Positions 1 through 8,642 of a DNA stretch of 64,000 nucleotides are shown here, piece after piece. Source of the stretch: UBA981 sp942490995 (GTDB lineage: Bacteria; Pseudomonadota; Gammaproteobacteria; Ga0077536); the NCBI GenBank assembly GCA_942490995.1, contig CALOBG010000085.1:62001-126000 (forward strand), written 5' to 3'. How positions within the stretch are numbered: the first letter of the stretch is position 1; the number at the start of each line of letters is the position of its first letter. The position numbers and the translations under genes were made by a program. The notes under the pieces are model-generated. The model made no database searches. It was given only the letters and a program-made list of their open reading frames with translations, and was not told the DNA's origin.

Positions 1-1
1 G

Positions 2-607
2 CTCGGTGTCGGCTATGCGTGTTCGGTATGGGATCTCAGCGCGGCGCGCGAGATTGCCGCGCTCGAAACCGAGTACATCAAGATCCCCTCGGCGTGTAAC
101 CTTGATTTCGCCATGCTCGACTACCTGGCCCGCGACTACGCCGGTGACATCCATATTTCGCTGGGCATGACGACCCCCGCGGAACAGGACCAGATCGTCG
201 CTCGGCTCGACCAGCTCGGCGCCAGTCAGCGGGTCGTGCTGTACGCCTGTACCTCGGGGTACCCGGTGCCGCACGAGGATGTCTGCCTGCTCGAAATCGC
301 ACGCCTGCACGACAGCTTCGCCGGCAGCGTCAAGGCGATCGCGTTTTCCGGGCACCATCTCGGCATCGCCCTCGACGTCGCTGCGCAAACTCTTGGGGCG
401 CGCTGGATCGAACGCCATTACACGCTCAATCGGACCTGGAAAGGCACCGATCATGCCGCCTCGCTCGAACCCGAAGGCCTGCGCCGCCTGGTCCGCGATA
501 CCCGCGCCGTGGCCCAGGCCCTGCGCGTCAAGGGCCGCGCGATCCTCGACATCGAGGTCGCGCAACGGAACAAACTGAAACGACTGCCGGGTACCCACCT
601 CGGCTGA
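2..607 (+). CDS. N-acetylneuraminate synthase (NeuB/SpsE) family protein, C-terminal part
   Basis: The gene is open at the left edge, and its first readable codons give LGVGYACSVWDLSAAREI. The family is a TIM-barrel that condenses phosphoenolpyruvate with an N-acyl-hexosamine to make sialic-acid-like nonulosonates. Family-like features are the strand EYIKIPSACNLDF, ISLGMTTPAE, the strand LYACTSGYPVP and the late barrel segment IAFSGHHLGIALDVAAQTLGARWIERHYTLNRTWKGTDHAASLEPEGL, here listed only as landmarks. After the barrel comes only about 40 residues, so the usual C-terminal antifreeze-like SAF domain is missing; short NeuB homologues of this kind exist. The substrate cannot be stated from this fragment. 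No partner genes for nonulosonate synthesis are visible on the right. Confidence 0.85.
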   Translation, partial: LGVGYACSVWDLSAAREIAALETEYIKIPSACNLDFAMLDYLARDYAGDIHISLGMTTPAEQDQIVARLDQLGASQRVVLYACTSGYPVPHEDVCLLEIARLHDSFAGSVKAIAFSGHHLGIALDVAAQTLGARWIERHYTLNRTWKGTDHAASLEPEGLRRLVRDTRAVAQALRVKGRAILDIEVAQRNKLKRLPGTHLG

Positions 608-781
608 GTGTCAGCCTGCGGGTGCGCCACTCGACGAGTGTTAAACCGTGTGAACATCGTGCCCGGACAATCGCTTTAACGCGACAATAACCAGAAACTA
701 ACGCAAAACCGCGCGCCTGCAATTACTGTCCCGAGCTGAGAAACTGTCCGCGTCGGGGCAAGCCTTGCGCAGGGAATTGGC

Positions 782-1465
782 ATGAACATACTGCTGGTCG
801 AAGATGACTTCGATGTTGCGCGCAATGTCTGCGAATACTTCGAAGCCGACGGACACGTCGTCGAATGGGCGCCGGACGGTCTGATCGGGCTGGAATGTGC
901 AACGCGCGAGGCGCGCGATGTGATCATTCTGGATATCGCGTTGCCACGGTTGTCCGGCCTCGAACTGTGCAAGCGTTTGCGCGAGCTCGGTTTCGCCACG
1001 GTGCCGATCCTGATGCTGACCGCGCGCAGCGACGTGCCCGACAAGGTCACCGCTTTCGACTACGGCGCCGACGATTACGTGGTCAAGCCATTCGCCCTTG
1101 AAGAGCTGGCCGGCCGCTTGCGTGCCCTGACCCGCCGCGCACTGGGTGGCGCAAGCAGCGCGAGTCTCAAAGTCGCCGATCTCGAATTCGATACCGCGAC
1201 ACATTCGATCCGACGCGGCGAACAGGTCCTGGCCCTGACCGCGACCGGGCGCAAGATCCTCGAAGCCCTGATGCGCAATTCGCACCGCGTGGTCTCGCGC
1301 CAGGAAATCGAGGCGCTGGTGTGGGGTGACGATCCGCCACAGTCGGATTCGTTGAAAATCCATATCCACAGTCTGCGCGAAGTGATCGACAAACCGTTCG
1401 ACTCGCACTTGATCCGCACCATCCGCGGCTCCGGCTATCGTATCTGCGCGGACGACGATGCTTGA
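782..1465 (+). CDS. OmpR/PhoB-type response regulator
   Basis: This is a 227-residue two-component response regulator. The receiver domain occupies about residues 1-115, with the acidic pair in LLVEDD, the phospho-acceptor Asp51 (ILDIALP), Thr80 and Lys102 (VVKPF). A winged-helix Trans_Reg_C DNA-binding domain fills residues 128-225 and ends in the typical IRTIRGSGYRI motif. The coding sequence overlaps the following histidine kinase by 8 bases, so the two are translated together and form a cognate pair. About 170 bases of non-coding sequence upstream should hold the promoter. The signal sensed is not evident. Confidence 0.95.
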   Translation: MNILLVEDDFDVARNVCEYFEADGHVVEWAPDGLIGLECATREARDVIILDIALPRLSGLELCKRLRELGFATVPILMLTARSDVPDKVTAFDYGADDYVVKPFALEELAGRLRALTRRALGGASSASLKVADLEFDTATHSIRRGEQVLALTATGRKILEALMRNSHRVVSRQEIEALVWGDDPPQSDSLKIHIHSLREVIDKPFDSHLIRTIRGSGYRICADDDA

Positions 1466-2726
1466 ACGGGTGCGTCATCGGCTGGTTTTCGCCAATTTCG
1501 CGTTGGTAGTGGCAGTCGCCGCGGTTTTTTGTCTCGCGCTCTATACGGCCTTTGATCTGGCCGAAGACAACCTGGTAGACAGTCACGTGGCGGCCGAGAT
1601 CGAAACCCTGGTCGAACTCTACGAGCGCGAGCCGGCGCTGGCGACATTAGCGATCGAAAATTTTCGCGTCTACATCGAGGCCGACGGCGATTCCGGCGAG
1701 CTGCCGCGCCAGTTGCTGACGCTGCCGGCAGATGCCGATGAAGTGATCATCGATGACATCGAGTACGACGTCGCCGTGCACCGCCGCGGCGCGCGACGCT
1801 ATTTTTTCCTGTTTGACGAAAGTCCGTTCGATAGCTTTGAGAATATTCTGATCGCGACGATGGCGGGGTTTGTCGGTGTGGTTATCCTCGTTGCCGCGTG
1901 GGTCAGCAGCGGCCTCGCGCGGCGGGTCATCCAGCCGCTGACCCGCCTGGCCGACGAGGTCGCCGCGCTTGAAGACGACGCCGAGTCGGGAGTGACGTTG
2001 CCGCCGTCGACCGATAACGGCGACGAGATCACGGTCCTGGCCCGCGCCATCGATGGCTACCATCGCCGGGTCAGCGCGCTGCTGCATCGCGAGCGCGAGT
2101 TTTCGTCCGATGTGAGCCACGAATTGCGCACCCCGCTGATGGGTATCCAGGGTGCGGCCGAGCTGTTGGCGCGGCGTTGCGCCGAGCAGCCCGAGCTGAC
2201 CGCCCTGACCACCCGGATCCGACGCGGCTGCCAGCATATGACCACCCTCACCGAGGCGTTGCTCTACCTGGCCCGCGATCCGAGTACGTTCGCCGACATG
2301 GTCGAACCGGTGAGTATTGAGCAGGTGGTCGAAAATCAACTCGCCGCGGTGCGCGAAGTAGCCGACGCCAAGGGCATCGCGCTGCACGTCGAGCGCCACG
2401 GCGAGCCGCCGACCGTGCGGACGATCCCGGCGGTTGCCAATATCGTGATCGGCAATATCCTCAACAATGCGGTCAAGTACACCGATCGCAACGTGATCAG
2501 CGTGTACCTCACCGCGTCCGAAGTGGTGATCCAGGATTACGGCCCGGGTATTGACGCCAGCGTGCAGGCGACCCTGTTTGACCGCTTCAAGCGCGGCGCG
2601 AACCGCGACCCGGATGGCAGCGGCATAGGACTGGCGCTGGTGCGCCGCTTCTGTGACCAATACGGCTGGCGGATCGATTTCCGCTCCGAGCTCGAGCAGG
2701 GTACACGCATCGCGGTCGGTTTCTGA
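1458..2726 (+). CDS. Sensor histidine kinase
   Basis: This is a 422-residue membrane kinase and partner of the preceding regulator. A first membrane helix lies at residues 9-32, a periplasmic sensor of about 95 residues follows, and a second helix lies at 131-152. A HAMP-like linker leads to the dimerisation domain with the phosphorylatable His221 in SSDVSHELRTPL. The ATP-binding domain has the N box NILNNAVKYT, a G1 box DYGPGID and a late GSGIGLALVRRFC box. The architecture is that of QseC/PhoR-like kinases. No ligand can be inferred from the periplasmic part, which is rich in acidic residues. Confidence 0.95.
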   Translation: MLERVRHRLVFANFALVVAVAAVFCLALYTAFDLAEDNLVDSHVAAEIETLVELYEREPALATLAIENFRVYIEADGDSGELPRQLLTLPADADEVIIDDIEYDVAVHRRGARRYFFLFDESPFDSFENILIATMAGFVGVVILVAAWVSSGLARRVIQPLTRLADEVAALEDDAESGVTLPPSTDNGDEITVLARAIDGYHRRVSALLHREREFSSDVSHELRTPLMGIQGAAELLARRCAEQPELTALTTRIRRGCQHMTTLTEALLYLARDPSTFADMVEPVSIEQVVENQLAAVREVADAKGIALHVERHGEPPTVRTIPAVANIVIGNILNNAVKYTDRNVISVYLTASEVVIQDYGPGIDASVQATLFDRFKRGANRDPDGSGIGLALVRRFCDQYGWRIDFRSELEQGTRIAVGF

Positions 2727-2867
2727 GCGCCGCGTGGAACCGCCGGTGGCAAACGGTGCTGGTGTTACGCTGTCCTCGGGTTGGATAGAATTGCCGCCCG
2801 CCAGGCGCCGGGCCACGAAATCACGGTGGCGAGTAATGGCGTTGGAACTACGGAGGTATGCGGAGCG

Positions 2868-3503
2868 ATGAACGGCTTTGGGTTACAGGCGCTGGATGTT
2901 GGGCGGCGGGTCGGCCGCACGGTCCGGCTGGTCACGCTGGTGGCGGCACTGACGCTGGTCGCGGAGGCCCATGCGCTCTCTCAGGAGCCGCACGAGCTGG
3001 TTAACGAAGTCGTGGCGCGGGTCATGGCCCGGCTCGACGATGACTTATCCAACGCCGAAGATGGGCAGAAGGAATTGTTGTCCCTGTTTGAGCAGGAGCT
3101 GAGTCCGCACTTCGCGTTCGACACCATTTCACGCTGGATCGCCGGCGGCCGCTGGAAAACGCTTTCCGACCCCGAACGCGTCGAACTGATGGCCGCGGTG
3201 CGCGATCACATCGTGCGCGTTTACGCTTCGCTGCTGGCGCGCGGGCGCAGCGTCGAGATCCGGATCGAAAACAATTCCAGCATCGCGGTGCGCTCGGCCA
3301 AGGTCGCCGGGATCATGGCGACCCCCGACGGGCGCGACTTCACACTTGAATTTCGCCTGCTGCGCGGAGAGCACGACTGGAAGCTTTTTGACCTGTCTGT
3401 CGACGGCCTGAGTTTTGCGCGCTCCCTGCGCGCCGAACTCAACCCGGTCATTGCCGCCGGTGGAATTCCGGCGTTGAAGGCTTACCTCGCCGAACACCGG
3501 TAA
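2868..3503 (+). CDS. mlaC: MlaC-family phospholipid-binding ABC transport protein
   Basis: The start at 2868 is chosen because GGAG motifs lie just upstream and the product then begins with a plausible signal segment (hydrophobic VRLVTLVAALTLVAEAHA). The mature part has the MlaC/Ttg2D pattern: HELVNEVVARVMARL near the N-terminus, then LSPHFAFDTISRWIAGGRWKTLSDPER, then EFRLLRGEHDWKLFDLSVDGLSF near the end. MlaC carries phospholipid across the periplasm between the outer-membrane MlaA and the inner-membrane MlaFEDB complex. Those partners are not in this window, so this is an orphan copy. It follows a two-component system by about 140 bases and could be a target of it, which is inference. Confidence 0.85.
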   Translation: MNGFGLQALDVGRRVGRTVRLVTLVAALTLVAEAHALSQEPHELVNEVVARVMARLDDDLSNAEDGQKELLSLFEQELSPHFAFDTISRWIAGGRWKTLSDPERVELMAAVRDHIVRVYASLLARGRSVEIRIENNSSIAVRSAKVAGIMATPDGRDFTLEFRLLRGEHDWKLFDLSVDGLSFARSLRAELNPVIAAGGIPALKAYLAEHR

Positions 3504-3519
3504 GAGTTCTGCCGCCGCA

Positions 3520-4458
3520 TCATTTTTGTTGATCCGACCGATCCTGCCCGGTACCGAGGGCAAACGCCGGCCCGGCGCGCTGAGACAGCGCCGCTGGCGG
3601 CCGCGCCGCGGCGCGCCTGCCGTGCGGGATCTGAAATTCGACGTTGCCGGTGTAATAGCCGAGCAGGTGCAGAAAGTCGCTGTCCAGGCTGGCCACCGTT
3701 TGCGGCCACAACGCGGTGTTCCAACTCACCTGCGCGCGCAGCCAGCGCAGCACGTAGTAACCGAACAACGCCGCGCGTTGTCCGTGGCTGCTGCGATTGC
3801 GTCCGGTCTGATGCCATAAGCGCCCGTCCATGATCATCATCGCCCCGGCCGGCGCTTCAATCGGTACGCTGTCATAGTGCTCATTCGCCTGCGGACCGTG
3901 GCCGAGCAGGTGTGAGCCGGGCACATAGCGGGTGCCGCCGTTCTGCGCCGTAAAGTCGTCAAGCAACCAGGCCACGTTGCAGGCCAGTGGCGTCGACGGC
4001 CACGGCGGCAGTACGTAACCCTGGTCGGCGTGCAGCTGCATTTCCTGATTGCCCGGTGCGGTGATGTTGGCGCTGAAATTGGAGATCAGGAAGTCTTCGC
4101 CGAGCAGGCTACGGACAAATTCGAGCGCGGCCGGGCGCTGGATCAGATCGACAAAAATCGGGTCGAGATTGAACAGGTGAAAAACGCGCTGGTTGTGCGT
4201 GTCCGGATCGAAAGGATACCCGCGGGTCGGAACACCATCGGCTTCGCTGGTTTCGATGGCCGCCATCAGGCGTTGCCGTACCTCGGCGGTTTCGGCCGCG
4301 GACAGGGCGGCGCTCACGATCGCCAGCCCGTGCGCTTCGAGATCGCGCCTGGCCTGCGCCGGATCGCTGGTCGGCGCTACCATGAACCAGCCGCTATCGC
4401 TGCCCGGCCACTGTGATATCGAGATATGCGCATGGCGACTCTCGCGACGTTGAAACAA
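3520..4458 (-). CDS. Phytanoyl-CoA dioxygenase (PhyH) family protein
   Basis: This is an Fe(II)/2-oxoglutarate-dependent oxygenase of 312 residues. The metal triad is visible as His143-x-Asp145 (QLHADQGY) and the distal His216 (RLWHQTG), with Arg220 and nearby residues placed to bind 2-oxoglutarate. A start at Met26 (position 4383, MVAPTSD) is equally possible and would remove an unconserved leader. The C-terminal about 30 residues (rich in Ala, Arg, Pro, Gln) look like a read-through tail. The gene is divergent from the haem/propeller gene. The substrate is unknown, since the family hydroxylates acyl-CoAs, ectoine, halogenated and other small molecules. Confidence 0.85.
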   Translation of the reverse strand: MFQRRESRHAHISISQWPGSDSGWFMVAPTSDPAQARRDLEAHGLAIVSAALSAAETAEVRQRLMAAIETSEADGVPTRGYPFDPDTHNQRVFHLFNLDPIFVDLIQRPAALEFVRSLLGEDFLISNFSANITAPGNQEMQLHADQGYVLPPWPSTPLACNVAWLLDDFTAQNGGTRYVPGSHLLGHGPQANEHYDSVPIEAPAGAMMIMDGRLWHQTGRNRSSHGQRAALFGYYVLRWLRAQVSWNTALWPQTVASLDSDFLHLLGYYTGNVEFQIPHGRRAAARPPAALSQRAGPAFALGTGQDRSDQQK

Positions 4459-4571
4459 CCATTACTGATAACTGATTGCGCCGCCGTTGCCAAGGGTTCC
4501 GCGCCGCGCTTGCGCGCGCCGCCGCCCGCTCCTTATGCTGGGCCATCGAGAACTACGGGCGCCACAGCACA

Positions 4572-6599
4572 ATGATGAAAATAATTTCTGTTCTCGCCAT
4601 GCTCGGCGCCGTGACCGCGACGCACGCCGATTTCATCGGCGGCCAGGTCAGCAGCGGCGCCGACACCGCCGAAGCCGGGGTGTGGGTGATCGCGGAAACC
4701 GACGAGCTGCCGACCCCCTACCGCAAGATCGTGGTCACCGACGCCAAAGGTCGCTTCGTGCTGCCGCAGTTACCGGCCGCCGACTACCGGGTGTGGGTGC
4801 GCGGCTATGGACTGCTCGATTCCGAGCCCGTCACCGCGCGTCCCGGCCAGCGTCTCAAACTGCTGGTCAGTGCGGCCGAGCCGGAGCTGGCGGCGCTGGT
4901 TTATCCGGCCAGCTACTGGCTGGCGCTGCTCGAACCCCCCGAGCAGCAATCGTTCGGCGCCGACCCGGTTTATGCCGACCGGGCCGGCTGGCTCGGCCAG
5001 TTCAAGCTCAACTGCGTCCTGTGCCACCAGCTCGGCGCCGCGCCGACCCGGCTGCCGTCCGCGGCCGCGTTTGATCATGGTCTGCTGAAAGCGGCCGGGA
5101 TGAACTATTTCGCCGATCACCTCGGCCGCGAGCGCCTGCTCAAGGTACTCGATGGCTGGGGCCAGCGTATCGCCGCCGGTGCCATCCCGCCGGCACCACC
5201 GCGCCCGCAGGGGCGCGAGCGGAACATCGTGATCACGCAATGGGCATGGGGCGACGGTTACACCTATGCGCACGACGAGGTCGCGACCGACAAGCGCCAG
5301 CCGACCGTCAACGCCAACGGCCCGGTCTACGGTGTCGACCTGGCGAACGATTATCTTCTGATCCTCGATCCGAACACGCATACTGCGAGCCGGGTCAAGG
5401 TACCGACCCGTGACGGTTTCCGCACGCCGTGGTGCGACCAGACTTACAAAGGCCCGGACGGCGGCGCGGAACAGCCGTTCGGTTTCGGTTCGCTCGGTTG
5501 CCCGTGGCCGGGCGGCAGCAGCGCGCATCTGGGCAAATACGATAACCCGGCCAATCCGCACAACCCGATGATGGACGGCCAGGGCAGGGTCTGGATCACG
5601 ACCCAGATCCGGCGCCAGTGGGCCGAGGATCTGCCGGCGTTCTGCCAGGGTATCCCCGCGGTGGTCAACAACATGCACCACCGTCAGCTCGGCTACTACG
5701 ATCCGGCCAGCGCCGCATTCACGCTGATCGATACCTGCGCCGGCACCCACCACCTGCAGTTCGATAACAACGACGTGCTGTGGACCAGCGGCGACGATTT
5801 CCTGGTCGGGTGGCTGGACACGCGGCGCTTTGACCCGGCCCGCCCGGAAACCCTGGCCAGCGCCGTCGGCCAGTCCGAAGTCAGGGTCGACGGCGACGGC
5901 GACGGAACCGCCGAGCAGGTCATGACCGGCTTTCAGTACGGCGTGATCCCCAATCCCCACGATGGTTCGGTATGGAGCGCGGTGCCGCCGGGCCTGTTCA
6001 CTCCGGCCGGCAGCGCCGGGCGTCTGAATCGCTACGACCCGGCCACCGATCGTCATGAAACCTATGCGCCACCGGCGCCCGGCATGGGGCCGCGCGGGGT
6101 CGACGTTGATCGCAAGGGAATGGTGTGGACGGCACTGGCCGGCAGCGGCCACCTGGCGCGTTTTGACCGCAGCCGCTGCAAGCAGCACTGGGGTACCGGG
6201 GGCCAGTGTCCGGAAGGCTGGACGCTATGGCCGACCCCGGGCGCACAATTTGCCGGCACCGGGGAGCAGGCCGGCGGCAGCACCGATATGCATTACTACC
6301 TGTGGGTCGACCAGTTCAACACCCTGGGCCTCGGCCATGACGTGGTTATTGTCAACGGCACCGGTTCCGACTCCCTGATTGCTTTCGAGCCGGACAAAGA
6401 GCGCTTCACCGTGATCCGCATCCCCTATCCGCTGAACGCCTACACCCGTGGCCTGGACGGCCGTATCGACGATCCCAGGACCGGCTGGAAAGGCCGCGGC
6501 CTGTGGTTTACCAATGGCCTCGATCCGATCCTGCACGCCGAAGTCCCGCAGTCCTACGTTGCCAGGGTACAGCTCAGACCCAGCCCGCTGGACCGCTGA
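4572..6599 (+). CDS. Secreted carboxypeptidase-regulatory-like / cytochrome c / beta-propeller protein
   Basis: The start at 4572 gives an immediate signal peptide (MMKIISVLAMLGAVTATHA), whereas the longer open frame from 4476 adds an arginine-rich leader. The mature protein of about 655 residues begins with a carboxypeptidase-regulatory-like Ig-type domain (GVWVIAETDELPTPYRKIVV...GRFVLPQLPAADYRV). A single haem c site CVLCH follows at about residues 144-148, then a long virginiamycin-B-lyase-like propeller with repeated VWTxxxGxxxLxxxD blades. Exported proteins with this mix are often annotated as carboxypeptidase regulatory-like or Vgb-family proteins. A periplasmic redox or lyase role is inferred. 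The reaction is not known. Confidence 0.75.
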   Translation: MMKIISVLAMLGAVTATHADFIGGQVSSGADTAEAGVWVIAETDELPTPYRKIVVTDAKGRFVLPQLPAADYRVWVRGYGLLDSEPVTARPGQRLKLLVSAAEPELAALVYPASYWLALLEPPEQQSFGADPVYADRAGWLGQFKLNCVLCHQLGAAPTRLPSAAAFDHGLLKAAGMNYFADHLGRERLLKVLDGWGQRIAAGAIPPAPPRPQGRERNIVITQWAWGDGYTYAHDEVATDKRQPTVNANGPVYGVDLANDYLLILDPNTHTASRVKVPTRDGFRTPWCDQTYKGPDGGAEQPFGFGSLGCPWPGGSSAHLGKYDNPANPHNPMMDGQGRVWITTQIRRQWAEDLPAFCQGIPAVVNNMHHRQLGYYDPASAAFTLIDTCAGTHHLQFDNNDVLWTSGDDFLVGWLDTRRFDPARPETLASAVGQSEVRVDGDGDGTAEQVMTGFQYGVIPNPHDGSVWSAVPPGLFTPAGSAGRLNRYDPATDRHETYAPPAPGMGPRGVDVDRKGMVWTALAGSGHLARFDRSRCKQHWGTGGQCPEGWTLWPTPGAQFAGTGEQAGGSTDMHYYLWVDQFNTLGLGHDVVIVNGTGSDSLIAFEPDKERFTVIRIPYPLNAYTRGLDGRIDDPRTGWKGRGLWFTNGLDPILHAEVPQSYVARVQLRPSPLDR

Positions 6600-6661
6600 C
6601 AGGCGCGCGAGAGCTTCTCTGACTTGATACCAATAGATTGAATTTAAAGAGAAAATTAAGT

Positions 6662-6682
6662 GCCGGGCCTTTGCGGCCCGGC
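6662..6682 (-). terminator. GC-rich hairpin, possible terminator
   Basis: The arms GCCGGGCC and GGCCCGGC pair perfectly over 8 bp around a 5-base loop. Read on the minus strand the hairpin is followed by an AT-rich run (ACTTAATTTTCTC), so it could end transcripts of the cyclase gene that stops about 140 bases earlier. On the plus strand no U-run follows. Two direct copies of CGAGGGGAGGTC lie just to the right (6682-6693 and 6706-6717); their role is unknown. Confidence 0.45.
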
Positions 6683-6820
6683 GAGGGGAGGTCCCAAAAC
6701 ATTGTCGAGGGGAGGTCGATTTCTGCTCTGGTGCGGTGCAGTATACGCGCTCGATGCCGCACTGCAACAATCGTTTTGGAATAACTGTATTTCCAGAATC
6801 GAGGGACCCGTCACCAGCGC

Positions 6821-8617
6821 TCAGGCGGGTGTCGCCGCGGTCCGTTCAAAGCCCGCCACGCGCAGCGCTTCGGCGTAATGTTCGCGGTCGGCCTCGAGCC
6901 GGAACGGGACTTTTTCGAGGTGTTCCTCGAGATCGAAATCGGGGTAGAACGCGAAGTAGTGGCGGACACAGGCGGCGGCCTTGTCGAGCTGTCCGTGGGC
7001 GGCATAGCTGGCTGCCATCCAGCGGTAGTTCAGCGCCGTGGGTGAGTGCAGGCGCTCACACTCGGCGACCGCCTCGGCATAGCGGCGGGCGTTGAAATAG
7101 GCGATCACATACACCGACCGCGGCCATTCGCCCATATGCGGATTCATCGCGAAAGCGCGGTCGAGCAATTCGATCGCGCGTTCGGCCTGGCCGTCGACGC
7201 TCAGCGCCTGGGCGAGGAAGGTATGGCCATCGACGTCGTTGACGTTCAGTTCGACCGCATACTCCAGACACTCGATCGATTTCGCAAGGTTCTTGCGAAA
7301 AAAATACACCATGCCGAGACAGATGCGGAAACTGTGCGAAGCGGGATCCATGTGCACCGCGCGCTGCGCATACTCCAGGGCCCGATCGAGCGCGCACTGC
7401 GGATCGTCGGTCCAGTATTCGTTGTAGGCCATGGCGTAAGTCCAGGCCAGTGACGCATACGCGCGCGCGTAATGGGGATCGAGCTTGATCGCCTGCAGGT
7501 ACAGGCCGCGCGCGGCAAGGTTGTCCTCGCGATTGAACTTGAGCCACAGCTCGCGTCCGCGCAGGACCAGGTCGTAGGCGGCCGGGTCGTCGTTACCGAG
7601 CATGGCGCGCGCGCGGTGGCGCTCGCTGGTTTCGAGCTTGCCGACCAGGGTCGACACGATCTGACGGGTAACCTCGTCCTGCACCGTAAACACGTCCTCG
7701 ATTTTGCGATCGAAGCGTTCGGCCCACAGGTGGTGGCCGGTCGCGGCCTTGATCAGCTGGGCCGATATGCGCACGCGATCACCGGCTTTACGCACGCTGC
7801 CCTCGAGGATGTAGCGGACGCTGAGTTCCTCGCCGATGTCCTGCGCTTTCACGGAGCGGCCTTTGTAGCTGAAGGTCGAATTACGCGCGGCGACGATCAG
7901 ATCGCGAAAACGCGACAGCTCGGTAATGATGTCTTCGGTGATGCCGTCGGCAAAATATTCATCGTCCGCGTTGCCGCTCATGTTGACGAACGGCAGCACC
8001 GCGATCGACGGCCGCGCCGGCAGATTACGGCCGGCCGCCGCCGTGTTCGAGGTAGTGGTCGTGGTCGTGATCGTCGGCGCTGGTGGCGAGGTGCCGTCGG
8101 CGTGGGCGTAGACGCGTACGCCGCGCTCGATATTTTTGACTTCCTGCTCGCCGAGAAAGTGCCACGCGGTACCGCTGCGATCGCCGATGAAGTCGTAAGC
8201 GGCGCCCGAAATCGCCACGCTACCCGGGGCCGCGAGTTCCTGCACGCGGGCCGCGATATTGACCCCGTCACCGTAGATGGTGCCGTCACTCTGCTCGAGG
8301 ATGTCGCCGAGATTGATGCCGATGCGAAACTGCATGCGCGTGTCGTCGGCGTGGCCTTCGTTCAGCGTGGCGATGGTGGCCTGGATGTCGAGGCAGGTTT
8401 CGACCGCTTCAACGACGGAATCGAATACCGCCAGTACGCTGTCGCCGGAGGTGTCGACGATGCGCCCGCCGTGGGTTTCGGTATGTTCACGGAATACCCC
8501 GCGCGCTGCATTAAGTTGCGCCAGCGTGCCTTTCTCGTCGTGCCCCATCAGGCGCGAGTAACCGGCGACATCGGCGCTGACGATCGCAACCAGGCGGCGT
8601 TTGGGCTCGGTGAACAT
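6821..8617 (-). CDS. Class III adenylate/guanylate cyclase with TPR repeats
   Basis: This 598-residue protein starts with a class III nucleotide cyclase domain (residues 8-170) carrying the metal-binding Asp16 (IVSADVAGYSRLM) and the later D-T-S-G-D loop. A threonine-rich linker (about residues 183-190) leads to a TolB/FlgO-like domain (SIAVLPFVNMSG...DGITEDIITELSRF), and several TPR motifs (for example AIKLDPHYARAYASLAWTYA) fill residues 340-580. This architecture is common in proteobacteria and couples cyclic nucleotide synthesis to a protein-interaction scaffold. No membrane helix is evident. It lies 25 bases after the dimethylformamidase large subunit and could be co-transcribed with it. 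Confidence 0.9.
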   Translation of the reverse strand: MFTEPKRRLVAIVSADVAGYSRLMGHDEKGTLAQLNAARGVFREHTETHGGRIVDTSGDSVLAVFDSVVEAVETCLDIQATIATLNEGHADDTRMQFRIGINLGDILEQSDGTIYGDGVNIAARVQELAAPGSVAISGAAYDFIGDRSGTAWHFLGEQEVKNIERGVRVYAHADGTSPPAPTITTTTTTSNTAAAGRNLPARPSIAVLPFVNMSGNADDEYFADGITEDIITELSRFRDLIVAARNSTFSYKGRSVKAQDIGEELSVRYILEGSVRKAGDRVRISAQLIKAATGHHLWAERFDRKIEDVFTVQDEVTRQIVSTLVGKLETSERHRARAMLGNDDPAAYDLVLRGRELWLKFNREDNLAARGLYLQAIKLDPHYARAYASLAWTYAMAYNEYWTDDPQCALDRALEYAQRAVHMDPASHSFRICLGMVYFFRKNLAKSIECLEYAVELNVNDVDGHTFLAQALSVDGQAERAIELLDRAFAMNPHMGEWPRSVYVIAYFNARRYAEAVAECERLHSPTALNYRWMAASYAAHGQLDKAAACVRHYFAFYPDFDLEEHLEKVPFRLEADREHYAEALRVAGFERTAATPA

Positions 8618-8642
8618 GCGGGGTTTTTACTGGCTCCCGCGC

